Positions 43,606 to 51,025 of a DNA stretch of 64,000 nt are shown piece by piece (position 1 is the first letter of the stretch; every line of letters starts with the position of its first letter). The DNA is from Leifsonia aquatica. Its GTDB lineage: Bacteria > Actinomycetota > Actinomycetes > Actinomycetales > Microbacteriaceae. The translations under genes and the position numbers were made by a program. Below the pieces are notes generated by a model. That model saw nothing but the letters and a program-made list of their open reading frames with translations. It was not told where the DNA came from and did not search any database. The stretch covers positions 248,001-312,000 of the forward strand of contig NZ_JACHVP010000002.1 of assembly GCF_014190775.1 (NCBI RefSeq). Direction: 5' to 3'.

Positions 43606-44340
43606 ATGCCAGATCACCAGAACCACGAATCATCGACCGCTGAGGCGGACGACGCCGGACTCACCAGGGATCAGGTTGGCTCCACCCCGGAGGCTCCCCC
43701 GGACAGCACAGTGGAAGATCGCATTCCCCTCGAAGTGACACTCGCCGAGAGCTCTGAGGAGCCTGCTCCCGCTCCCGCGGTGGCGAAAGGCTCGGTCTTC
43801 ACTCGCACGGTGACCATTCGTGCGGCAGCTATCGCCGCGGCCGCTCTGCTCTTGATCGGCGGTATCGCCGGTGGTGTGATCGGATACGTGGCCCGGCCGG
43901 CGGTGGCAACGACTGCCGAGTACAAGGCGATGCAGCACGAGTTACAGCAGGCGCTGTCCGACACGAAGTCGCAACTGGCGATCTCAACGAACGATCTTGA
44001 CGCCGCGAACCAACACATCAGCGATCTCAGCGCCCGCGAAGCCGCTCTGACTGCGGGCGAGGCGAAGTTGAAAACAGATCAGGCGACCCTCGAGGCTCAG
44101 ACGAAACAGGTTCAGTCGACCCAGTTCGGGGACGGTATCCACGTCGTGGGTGCTACCGTCACCCCGGGCGTCTACTCGATCAGCAACGCCAGCAACTGCT
44201 ACTACGCGTGGATGTCCGGCACGGGATCGGATGCCGGCATCATCGACAACAACATCGTTTCCGGACCGTCCGTCGTAACGCTGAAGCCGGGCGACATCTT
44301 TGAAACCAGCCGCTGCGGCACCTGGACGAAGATCGGGTAA
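43606..44340 (+). CDS. Membrane-anchored coiled-coil protein with C-terminal beta domain
   Basis: The 244-residue protein has a disordered acidic N-terminus (about 65 residues), one transmembrane helix (AAAIAAAALLLIGGIAGGVIGYVA), and a coiled coil (about residues 105-165, KAMQHELQQALSDTKSQLAISTNDLDAANQHISDL). The C-terminal domain reads FGDGIHVVGATVTPGVYSIS...CYYAWMSG...DNNIVSGPSVVTLKPGDIFETSRCGTW. This Cys-paired beta domain is widespread in actinobacteria and their phages, function unknown. Base composition is intermediate between flank and island. Confidence 0.7.
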   Translation: MPDHQNHESSTAEADDAGLTRDQVGSTPEAPPDSTVEDRIPLEVTLAESSEEPAPAPAVAKGSVFTRTVTIRAAAIAAAALLLIGGIAGGVIGYVARPAVATTAEYKAMQHELQQALSDTKSQLAISTNDLDAANQHISDLSAREAALTAGEAKLKTDQATLEAQTKQVQSTQFGDGIHVVGATVTPGVYSISNASNCYYAWMSGTGSDAGIIDNNIVSGPSVVTLKPGDIFETSRCGTWTKIG

Positions 44341-44364
44341 GACACTTCCGGCTTCCCGCGCGAG

Positions 44365-44464
44365 CCGATCACCGTCGCCCCCACACCGCACATACAAGAA
44401 GGGCCGGTCCGACGTTTCCGTCGTACCGGCCCTTCGTTCGTGGGTGCTTCAGCAAATCCGGGAT
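44365..44464. repeat. Left island-flanking terminator repeat
   Basis: The core hairpin (44399-44434) matches the right copy (54029-54064) at 32 of 36 positions when compared by eye. It includes the identical loop segment CCGACGTTTCCGTCG and shows one compensatory G-C to A-T change in the stem. Flanking bases (CCGATCAC before, ATCCGG after) also correspond loosely. It acts as terminator of the coiled-coil gene and marks the left edge of the AT-richer island. Confidence 0.6.
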
Positions 44465-44630
44465 GCCTTGCGTCTAGGAGCCCGTAGCAAGGTCTGCTGG
44501 CGGACGTTCCAGCTTAAGCCGTGAATTTTTCCAGCTGAGATGGAAGGAGCCGATCAAGAGGTCATTCCAACGGGGCCACCTTGCGACGGCTCGTCGCGCT
44601 TGTCGCGATGCCCGCTCGGCCATAATGGTG
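44435..44630. other. Intergenic leader of the island
   Basis: About 200 bases between the left terminator and the island promoter. It is AT-richer than the flanks. No gene or integrase site is recognisable, and no copy of the tRNA-Leu 3' end is present. Confidence 0.45.
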
Positions 44631-44666
44631 TTGAATGCAATTCAAATACGCGTATAATAATTGCAT
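44631..44666 (+). promoter_or_regulatory. Leaderless promoter overlapped by an operator palindrome
   Basis: A -35-like TTGAAT (44631-44636) and a perfect -10 TATAAT (44653-44658) are spaced 16 bases apart. The XRE ATG begins at 44665, 6 bases after the -10, so the message should be leaderless. The inverted repeat ATGCAATT (44635-44642) / AATTGCAT (44659-44666) brackets the -10 and overlaps the start codon. This is well placed for autorepression by the XRE protein. Confidence 0.75.
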
Positions 44667-44931
44667 GGCACGGACCGCTCTTACGGACGATGAGCGAGCA
44701 GTTGGTGTCCGCCTGGGCGAGGCGCTACGACAGCGGCGCGGCATTGCACAGCTCTCGCGCGAGGGAGTCGCCCGGGATGCTCACATAAGCGTTGAAACAC
44801 TGCGCAAGGCTGAGCAAGGCCACAGCCCAGCTATCTCGTTCCTGGTGCTACATCGCATCTGTCGGACGCTGGGGCTCAGCCTCGACGCCCTGGCGCAGAC
44901 CTTGACCGAACCTGTGGAGGACATTGATTGA
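44665..44931 (+). CDS. XRE-family HTH regulator of the 7-deazaguanine island
   Basis: The 88-residue protein is essentially one HTH_XRE domain: GVRLGEALRQRRGIAQLSREGVARDAHISVETLRKAEQGHSPAISFLVLHRICRTLGLSLDALAQTL. ATG 44665 is chosen over the in-frame ATG at 44635, which lies inside the promoter palindrome. It is the first gene of a tightly packed operon and the natural repressor of it. Its TGA overlaps the next gene. Confidence 0.85.
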   Translation: MARTALTDDERAVGVRLGEALRQRRGIAQLSREGVARDAHISVETLRKAEQGHSPAISFLVLHRICRTLGLSLDALAQTLTEPVEDID

Positions 44932-45673
44932 CGTGACGATCACCCAATTCGGAGCGTCCCGTCTGAAAGACGGTGGGCCTACGGTCCGGCTCGAGCCGTC
45001 GTTATCCCAACCCCGTGAAGTCGCATGGGGACAACCCTGGCAGCATGGAACAGCGGCCTACTGGGTACGGGTCGCCGAGCAATCCGCCATGGCGCCCTCA
45101 GGACACCGGCTCGGCGACTCTCTCGAGGAGGAAATTGCCGCCTGCATCCTCGGTGGTTATGGATTACCGTACGAGGTCGGCCTAGCAGCGTATGAAGTAG
45201 TTCGACGGAACGTCCTCGCGTCGAGTACGCGTCCGCCAGCTGATCTACTCGAACAGCTGCTGTCGGCTCCACTTCGGGTCGGCGGCCGAAGCGTTCGCTA
45301 CCGGTTCCCCCGGCAACGAGCTCGCCGTCTAGCCGGTGCATTGGATTTCCTTGCCGAGCATGACAGACCAACGTCGCCGCGTGAGATTCGGGACTGGCTC
45401 GTCCTCGCCCCTGGTATCGGGATGAAAACCGCCTCGTGGATTGTCCGCAATCATTGGGCAAGCGACGAGATTGCCGTGCTCGATGTTCATGTCATCCGAG
45501 CAGGAATTGCTGCGGGCATTTTCCCGAAAGAGGCTGACCCGCGGACGGGGTATCGCGAACTTGAGGAACTCTTCATACTCTGGGCTAACACCGGTGATGT
45601 GTCAGCCGCCACGCTAGACGCTGTCATCTGGTCTGAACAGGCATATTGGTCGCGAGTTCAAAAAGGACTCTGA
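44924..45673 (+). CDS. OGG1-like HhH-GPD DNA glycosylase/lyase
   Basis: The 249-residue protein has a helix-hairpin-helix LVLAPGIGMKTASWIVRN with Lys168 at the position of the OGG1 nucleophile (Lys249 in human OGG1). VLDVHVIRAG follows, with Asp187 matching Asp268. The 19-residue spacing between the two is the same as in human OGG1. Bifunctional base excision and AP-lyase chemistry is therefore supported. The N-terminal roughly 120 residues differ from housekeeping OGG. Start is TTG 44924 (overlap with the XRE stop) or GTG 44933. OGG-like proteins also occur as accessory genes of type IV CBASS. Confidence 0.85.
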   Translation: MIDVTITQFGASRLKDGGPTVRLEPSLSQPREVAWGQPWQHGTAAYWVRVAEQSAMAPSGHRLGDSLEEEIAACILGGYGLPYEVGLAAYEVVRRNVLASSTRPPADLLEQLLSAPLRVGGRSVRYRFPRQRARRLAGALDFLAEHDRPTSPREIRDWLVLAPGIGMKTASWIVRNHWASDEIAVLDVHVIRAGIAAGIFPKEADPRTGYRELEELFILWANTGDVSAATLDAVIWSEQAYWSRVQKGL

Positions 45674-45693
45674 CCACGATCGAGGGGGCTCGA

Positions 45694-46017
45694 ATGAGTG
45701 GGAGTGACGGACCGTCCGGAACCGGCGGACAACCTGGCGGACAGATAGTCAATGACTGCGCGAGCTTGCAGATCGACGATTGGGTCCAGTCGCCCGAGAG
45801 CGGTTACCCCTTCCACGACGGCCTGGTTTTCACTCTCCGTCTGGACCCGGACATTCCCCCGACCATCGCACTCATTGACACGGCAGGTGACGAAGTTGGG
45901 GCCGTGCAACCTCGACCTGCTTTGATTCGTTGCCTTCAGCGCGGCGTGGGCTTCCGTGCCATCGTGACTGACACAAGCGGGGGCAGCATCCAGATCCACG
46001 TCGAGGCCACCAGTTGA
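45694..46017 (+). CDS. Small Gly-rich-headed protein of unknown function, 107 residues
   Basis: ATG 45694 follows GAGGGGG. The N-terminus is flexible and Gly-rich (MSGSDGPSGTGGQPGGQ). The rest looks like a small beta domain (CASLQIDDWVQSPESGYPFHDGLVFTLRLDPDIPPTIALID ... IRCLQRGVGFRAIVTDTSGGSIQIHVEA). It is locked in the operon: 20 bases after the glycosylase stop and overlapping the next start by 4 bases. No family recognised. It could be a structural or recognition partner of its enzyme neighbours. Confidence 0.7.
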   Translation: MSGSDGPSGTGGQPGGQIVNDCASLQIDDWVQSPESGYPFHDGLVFTLRLDPDIPPTIALIDTAGDEVGAVQPRPALIRCLQRGVGFRAIVTDTSGGSIQIHVEATS

Positions 46018-47297
46018 TCATCGTCGGGGGCGCCTACTCGGAAGAGGTGGCGTACCCGGAGCGGCTTAACCCGCTAGGTGGGAGCGGCGTGCATGCGGCT
46101 CGGATCCTGCGCGATTGTGCGCCGACCTTGATCACCGCCGTCGAAAGTTCGGCGGCCGGGCAACTGGCCGAACTCGCGCGCAATTGGCCGAGCGCACCTC
46201 TCAATCTGGGGCGGGATAGCGCGGTGGCCTTCGACTACCTGACACCCGTGAGTACGCCGACGATCACGGGACTGCAAGCGAGGCTTGCCCAAGCGGTGGA
46301 CGTCGACCACGATGACGTTTTGGCGTATGGGATGATCGAACACGCTCCATCGCGAAAGATCCGCGCACGGCGCGCTGTGATCGACTCGCAGAGCCCCCGA
46401 GGCGCTGGCGACCCTTTCATCTCCGAAGTGGACGCCGAGCGAACTGTCCTGTCGGCGAACGCTCGCGAAATCGCCGCATTGGCTGGCGGTGTTTCCGATG
46501 TCGCTGTCGCAGCTGCCGCCGTCCGCCAGAGAATGGATTACGAAGCCGTCATCGTGCGCTGCGGAGCTCGAGGTTTTCTCGTAGTCGACGAGCACGGTCC
46601 CCTTTGGTCGAATGCTTCACCCACACCACTGGTTTGGTCGCTAGGCACTGGCGATGTGTTCTCTGCGGTTCTCGCGAAGACCTGGTTTGACGGCGCCACC
46701 GTCGGCGAGGCGGCCGCGATTGCCTCAACCTGCACCGCCTGGTGGTCAAGCACAAAGAATCCCGACATCCCTGCGGACCTGCTGCAAGGCGGCTCAATTT
46801 TCGACCATTTCGGGATACCACGCCCTCAATTGTTCGCCAACGCCTTCAGACCCCGCATCTACCTCGCCGGACCGTTCTTCTCAGCTGCCGAGCGCTGGTT
46901 GGTGGAACTGGCGAAGGGCGTCCTGAGCGGGTTGGGCGGTGTGCCTTGGAGCCCGTTCCATCAGGTGGGTACAGGCGGCATGGAGGTCGCAGAGAAGGAC
47001 ATCAATGGCCTCCGTGAGTGCGACGTCGTGTTCGCCTTATTGGACGGGTACGATCCAGGCACGGTTTATGAGCTCGGTTGGGCTCACGCGCTCGGAATCC
47101 CTGTTGTGGCTCATTCGTCGCAGGTGAACGACGAGGCAAACAAAATGATTATCGGCATGGGTGGAGAGCTCCACTCCGACCTAACCTCGGCGCTTTACCG
47201 CGCGGTCTGGGTGGGACAGGGCGCCAACCATCGGCCTGGCCGGCATGCGTTCCCCGTCGACGCGGAACTTCAGGCGGGAGCAGCATGGCAAAGCTAG
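46014..47297 (+). CDS. Fusion of PfkB-family kinase and nucleoside 2-deoxyribosyltransferase
   Basis: The 427-residue protein has two enzymes in one chain. Residues 1-255 are a PfkB/ribokinase domain: GGSGVHAARILRDC near the start, VLSANAREIAALAG, and SLGTGDVFSAVLA with catalytic Asp214 (GTGD instead of GAGD). Residues 280-400 are a nucleoside 2-deoxyribosyltransferase: RIYLAGPFFSAAERW, CDVVFALLDGYDPGT and the catalytic Glu353 in VYELGWAHALGIPVV. Together they could move deoxyribose onto a base and phosphorylate the nucleoside. TTG start overlaps the previous stop. Confidence 0.88.
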   Translation: MIIVGGAYSEEVAYPERLNPLGGSGVHAARILRDCAPTLITAVESSAAGQLAELARNWPSAPLNLGRDSAVAFDYLTPVSTPTITGLQARLAQAVDVDHDDVLAYGMIEHAPSRKIRARRAVIDSQSPRGAGDPFISEVDAERTVLSANAREIAALAGGVSDVAVAAAAVRQRMDYEAVIVRCGARGFLVVDEHGPLWSNASPTPLVWSLGTGDVFSAVLAKTWFDGATVGEAAAIASTCTAWWSSTKNPDIPADLLQGGSIFDHFGIPRPQLFANAFRPRIYLAGPFFSAAERWLVELAKGVLSGLGGVPWSPFHQVGTGGMEVAEKDINGLRECDVVFALLDGYDPGTVYELGWAHALGIPVVAHSSQVNDEANKMIIGMGGELHSDLTSALYRAVWVGQGANHRPGRHAFPVDAELQAGAAWQS

Positions 47298-47917
47298 TCG
47301 GCGACGCCGTCGTGCTCCTTTCGGGCGGCGTCGATTCAGCTGCCCTGGCGGCATTCACGCGGCCGGCGTTAGCGTTGTTCGTCGACTACGGTCAGATTCC
47401 AGCGAGAGCAGAAGCGAGAGCGTCGAGAGCTATCGCAGATCGACTCGGGGTTCCCTATCGGGCTGTGCGCCTCCCCCTCAATGATTTTGGCGGTGGCCTC
47501 CTGCTTGATGGTGTGCCGCTCGACGACGCACCGAGCCCGGAGTGGTGGCCATACCGCAACCAGTTCCTAGGCACCGCAGGCGCTGCAATAGCGTTACAAC
47601 ACAATCTCACCAAGGTGCTACTCGGCTCGGTCCGAGGTGATGGCGACCGCCACATGGACGGATCACCACAGTTCTATCGAGCCTTGACCACACTGACCTC
47701 ACTACAGGAAGGCTCAGTCCAGGTAGAAGCCCCTGCACTAGAACTTACGACGGTCGAATTGGTGCGAAAGGCTCGCCTCGATTCTGCGATCCTCGCTCTC
47801 ACCGTTTCTTGTCATCGCGCAGCCCGCCCATGCGGAGACTGTCCCGGGTGCTGGAAGCGCCAGCAGGTCTTCGCCGAACTCGACGTCTTTCAGCCGACGG
47901 TGACATCCAATGCTTGA
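47285..47917 (+). CDS. queC: QueC-like 7-cyano-7-deazaguanine (preQ0) synthase
   Basis: QueC converts CDG to preQ0 with ATP and ammonia. The 210-residue protein has the PP-loop LLSGGVDSAAL (residues 11-21), the FVDYGQ segment, LGSVRGDGDRHMDGSPQFYRAL and a Zn knuckle CHRAARPCGDCPGC. Length and motifs match QueC, but QueC-like enzymes in type IV CBASS attach a deazaguanine to a protein, so the reaction here could differ. ATG 47285 has GGGAG upstream and lies inside the 3' end of the fusion gene. Confidence 0.88.
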   Translation: MAKLVGDAVVLLSGGVDSAALAAFTRPALALFVDYGQIPARAEARASRAIADRLGVPYRAVRLPLNDFGGGLLLDGVPLDDAPSPEWWPYRNQFLGTAGAAIALQHNLTKVLLGSVRGDGDRHMDGSPQFYRALTTLTSLQEGSVQVEAPALELTTVELVRKARLDSAILALTVSCHRAARPCGDCPGCWKRQQVFAELDVFQPTVTSNA

Positions 47918-48635
47918 ACGAGCGCCATTGCCAGCCCAGGAACGTAACACTACGGGTCTCGATCTACTCGATGCTTCGTTTCTGATCGGCCGCGAGGGGC
48001 CGTCAATAGAGCTCACTCTCAATCGCCGACCCGAGACCACCTTCGGCCATATGCTGGCGACTCGTCGTAGCGTTCGGCCCGACGAACCGTGCAGCCTGTC
48101 GGACATCATCGACCTGCTCTGGTACCTGCACCTGCCGACGACATCATGGATTGCAGACGACGGCTATCGCGAACGCCAAATGCCGGCACCGTCGGCCGGA
48201 GGACGCCATCCGCTGAGTCTGCTTGTAGTTGCCACTAGCTTGACGGATAGTCCTCCAGGGGTGTGGGCAATAAGCCCAGCCGACAAGCCGGTGCTCGTCC
48301 CCGTCGAAATCCCCGCCGAAACAATAGGGAAGATCCTCGCGGCTGCAGCGACCGCTCTACGCGCCTCTGAGCCGCCACCGGTCCTTCTGGTCGCGGTAGC
48401 CCGATCTGCGCGCACTCTCTCCAAGTACCCGTGGGGGAAATCTCTTATTTGGCGTGACGCAGGCGCACTACTGAATACAGCGCATCTAGTCGCGCACGAC
48501 CTCGACCTCGACTCCTGCCTTGTCGGTATATCGGAAACCGTCTGCATTCCCCTCCCCAACACCGATGAGCAGCTTTACGACGTCGGAGCGTTGGCGGTGG
48601 GAGGAAGGACCACAAATGCAACCGCTGAGGACTGA
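47910..48635 (+). CDS. SagB/nitroreductase-like flavoprotein
   Basis: The 241-residue protein matches the SagB-type dehydrogenase branch of the nitroreductase family: FGHMLATRRSVRPDEPCSLSDIIDLLWYL, the FMN-contact motif PSAGGRHPLSL, YPWGKSLIWRDAGALLNTAHLVAHDLDLDSCLVG and VGALAVGGR. SagB enzymes oxidise azolines using FMN; other relatives reduce nitro or enone groups. Here it lies between queC and queD with overlaps on both sides, suggesting it acts on a 7-deazaguanine intermediate or product. No peptide precursor or YcaO gene is nearby, so azole-peptide synthesis is unlikely. Confidence 0.75.
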   Translation: MLERAPLPAQERNTTGLDLLDASFLIGREGPSIELTLNRRPETTFGHMLATRRSVRPDEPCSLSDIIDLLWYLHLPTTSWIADDGYRERQMPAPSAGGRHPLSLLVVATSLTDSPPGVWAISPADKPVLVPVEIPAETIGKILAAAATALRASEPPPVLLVAVARSARTLSKYPWGKSLIWRDAGALLNTAHLVAHDLDLDSCLVGISETVCIPLPNTDEQLYDVGALAVGGRTTNATAED

Positions 48636-48978
48636 GATCAGCTTCGAGTTCACGTTTCAGGCGGCGCACACGTTGCCGTGGCATTCCGGCAAGTGCCGCA
48701 ATATGCACGGGCACAGCTACCGATGTGAACTCTTCTTTGCCGGACAACTCACCGATGAAGGAATCGTCGTGGACTTCGATGCCGTCGACTCCTTCGTCGC
48801 CGGTGAACTGATGCCGGTCCTCGACCACACGTATCTCAACGACAGCATGCCCAACCCCACCGCTGAATTGATCGCCGCCCGCATCTTCCTGATCGCTGAT
48901 GCTGCCGGCCTCCCCATCAGCGGGGTCAGGCTTTGGGAGACGGCAACCTCGTCGGCGATCGTTCGACCAACCCCATGA
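48616..48978 (+). CDS. queD: QueD 6-carboxy-tetrahydropterin synthase
   Basis: QueD turns dihydroneopterin triphosphate into 6-carboxy-tetrahydropterin. The 120-residue protein has the Zn His triad His18, His31 and His33 (FQAAHTLPW and MHGHSY), catalytic Cys27 (SGKCRNMHGH), the Asp70/His71 pair (VLDHTYLND) and Glu108 (LWETATSSA). ATG 48616 follows GAGGAAGG and lies within the flavoprotein gene end. Its stop overlaps queE (ATGA). Confidence 0.93.
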   Translation: MQPLRTEISFEFTFQAAHTLPWHSGKCRNMHGHSYRCELFFAGQLTDEGIVVDFDAVDSFVAGELMPVLDHTYLNDSMPNPTAELIAARIFLIADAAGLPISGVRLWETATSSAIVRPTP

Positions 48979-49685
48979 CAAAGACCGCGCTCCACCTCAA
49001 CGAGATGTTCGTCAGCATCCAAGGTGAAGGGCCACATGCAGGCGAACCAGCGCTCTTTGTCCGCACCGCCCTCTGTAACTTGAGCTGCGAGTGGTGCGAC
49101 ACCGCCTACACCTGGGACTGGGCCCGATACGACAGAGCCTCCGAAGTCCGAACCGTCGACGTCGAACAAGCGTCGAGGCTCGTCCTGAGTGAGCTGCCCG
49201 CGCATGTTCGGCTGGTGATCCTCACTGGCGGGGAGCCGCTCCTTCAACAATTGGCCCTGACGGAGCTCATCTCCGAGGTGCAAGAAGAACGCCCGGATGT
49301 GCGATTCGAAGTCGAAACGAACGGCACTCGCGCGCCGTCACCGGGCTTGAGTGCCCTCGTGGCTCTTTTCGTCGTGAGCCCGAAACTCGCACACTCTGGG
49401 ATCTCCTCCGGGCGCCGCATCCGGCCGGCCGCATTGAACGCTTTTCCTCCCGGACGCTCGGTACTCAAGGTCGTCATCCGTGATGGGGCGGACTTTGCAG
49501 AACTCCATACCGTCGTCGAGGCGTGCGGTTTTGATCGGGATGCGGTGTGGGTAATGCCGGAAGGAACAGACCCGGCGCTGCTGCACGCGCGCATGGCAGA
49601 ACTCGTCCCCTTGTGCATCGAACACGGTTATAAGGTCACCGGGAGGCTTCACGTCACGCTTTGGGGCGACAAGCGAGGCAAGTGA
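48975..49685 (+). CDS. queE: QueE 7-carboxy-7-deazaguanine synthase (radical SAM)
   Basis: QueE makes the 7-deazapurine CDG from carboxy-tetrahydropterin. The 236-residue protein has the QueE opening NEMFVSIQGEGPHAGEPALFVRTALCNLSCEWCDTAYTWD with cluster Cys34, Cys38 and Cys41 (CX3CX2C). It also has the ILTGGEPLLQ SAM-binding GGE motif and VETNGTRAP. Coupled to queD by ATGA overlap. Confidence 0.94.
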   Translation: MTKTALHLNEMFVSIQGEGPHAGEPALFVRTALCNLSCEWCDTAYTWDWARYDRASEVRTVDVEQASRLVLSELPAHVRLVILTGGEPLLQQLALTELISEVQEERPDVRFEVETNGTRAPSPGLSALVALFVVSPKLAHSGISSGRRIRPAALNAFPPGRSVLKVVIRDGADFAELHTVVEACGFDRDAVWVMPEGTDPALLHARMAELVPLCIEHGYKVTGRLHVTLWGDKRGK

Positions 49686-49701
49686 ACGAAGGATCAGTGA
49701 C

Positions 49702-50907
49702 ATGGAACCGTTTGAAGCGCTAGCAACGCTGGCTTCAGATCATCGTGTGCGGTTCGATGGCTCTCCTTCGCTTGCCGCGGCGGTACGGGAAAAGACCCCG
49801 AGTTCTCGGCTGAGGCCGGCCATGAACCTTGACGGGGATCAGGTGATGACGCCGGACACCGTCCTCTCACGGCTGGCACTCTCCACACCTTTGGACCTCT
49901 TAGATGACCCGTTCCACCTGTTCCGACGTTGGGCAGCGTTGAAGTACCTGGGGGCGTTCGAGAGCGTCTTGGAACCCTTTGAGTATCATCCCCGGCTTGG
50001 ACTGTCCACGCGGACTCGGAAAGTCCGCGCGAACCAGCGTCGCGTGTTCAGTGAAGAACTTGGTATCGGGTTTGCGATTGAGGCAGGTGTTCGATGGCTA
50101 GCCAACGGCATTCCGGACTCAATCATTCGAACGGTCGACGTTGACAACATCGAAGACACAATCCCAGGAATTGCAGGATTGATCACTTCGTCCTCGAATC
50201 GGCGTCCCGACTACATCCAACTCCGTAGCGTCCCGTTCCAACCGAATATTCTGCTGGTGACGGCGCTGGAGGCGAAGGGGTCGAAGTTTGACAATCAAAG
50301 CCTGCTCCAACTGGGGAACGCATCTGAACAACTCGACGCTCTGACCATCGGCGGAACGCCAGTTCCCGGTTTGGCCTCAGCCGCTGTATTGAACGACTGG
50401 TCGGTGAAGGTCAATGTGTTGGAAACGTCGTGGCCGGCCGGCGACCCGCTGCCTGCCGTTGATGCCGCGCACGCGTTCGAGCGCGGGCCCAGGGATGGCG
50501 GTCAGACAATCGAAACGTTCACGGCTGCTGCATTGGTCACGTCCTGGGCTACTCAGGCAGCTGTGGTCGGCAACGAAGCCGCCTATCGTCGCTGGTCGCC
50601 ACAACGCCGGGACGAGCGACGGCTTCCTCCACGAGATGTCGTCCAGACGGACGTGGGTCCTATCGCAGGGGTCAGGTACGTCGCACCAATACTTGGTGGC
50701 CTTATCGAAGCGGTGATAGGTCTCCCAGTTGACCTGGACGATGTACTTACAGAGGCTCCACCCGAGTATTTACTCTCAGCGCAAGCCCAGCGTGCCAGGG
50801 AGTTGCGAGCGACACTCCAAGAACGCCGGACCAGTGCAGGTGATGAGCCGACTACGGTCCTATCTTCGACGTCGGACGGATTAGTCATGACGCTGCGCGC
50901 TCTCTAG
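49702..50907 (+). CDS. Predicted PD-(D/E)XK nuclease-like protein of the island
   Basis: The 401-residue protein has no obvious named family. It shows a restriction-endonuclease-like core: a Glu-rich helix (FSEELGIGFAIEAGVRWLA, about 116-134), then RRPDYIQ (Asp170), then LVTALEAKGSKF (Glu190 and Lys192), followed by QSLLQLGNASEQLDAL. Asp, then ExK about 20 residues later, then a Gln-containing helix is the PD-(D/E)XK pattern. ATG has GAAGGA upstream, 16 bases after queE, so it closes the operon. It could be the nuclease that discriminates modified from unmodified DNA. This is inference. Confidence 0.65.
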   Translation: MEPFEALATLASDHRVRFDGSPSLAAAVREKTPSSRLRPAMNLDGDQVMTPDTVLSRLALSTPLDLLDDPFHLFRRWAALKYLGAFESVLEPFEYHPRLGLSTRTRKVRANQRRVFSEELGIGFAIEAGVRWLANGIPDSIIRTVDVDNIEDTIPGIAGLITSSSNRRPDYIQLRSVPFQPNILLVTALEAKGSKFDNQSLLQLGNASEQLDALTIGGTPVPGLASAAVLNDWSVKVNVLETSWPAGDPLPAVDAAHAFERGPRDGGQTIETFTAAALVTSWATQAAVVGNEAAYRRWSPQRRDERRLPPRDVVQTDVGPIAGVRYVAPILGGLIEAVIGLPVDLDDVLTEAPPEYLLSAQAQRARELRATLQERRTSAGDEPTTVLSSTSDGLVMTLRAL

Positions 50908-51025
50908 CCTCATATGTGGATGAGCTCGCTCGCTGAGCGCGTAAGGTTTTGTGCCCTTGTGTCGTGTTTCGCGAGGCGACGTAGCTTCTGGCGTGCATGC
51001 GACACGCTGCCCTGTAATTGCGATG
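50908..51025. other. Convergent intergenic region
   Basis: A 118-base gap between the nuclease-like gene and the convergent DUF4209-type gene. I see no strong hairpin or gene in it. Confidence 0.4.

Noticed and set aside
44435-44664. preQ1 riboswitch ahead of the que genes
   Set aside because: The promoter is apparently leaderless and no preQ1 aptamer pattern is visible.
47910-48635. Thiazole/oxazole-modified peptide cluster because of the SagB-like gene
   Set aside because: No YcaO cyclodehydratase, precursor peptide or exporter lies nearby.
44665-50907. Type IV CBASS, because of the OGG-like and QueC-like genes
   Set aside because: No CD-NTase, no Tgt-like gene and no recognisable CBASS effector are present. 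The QueD/QueE and deoxyribosyltransferase genes point to making a nucleotide rather than a cyclic signal.
44665-50907. dpd-type 7-deazaguanine DNA modification island
   Set aside because: DpdA, DpdB and the other dpd restriction genes are not found. Only the precursor genes are shared.
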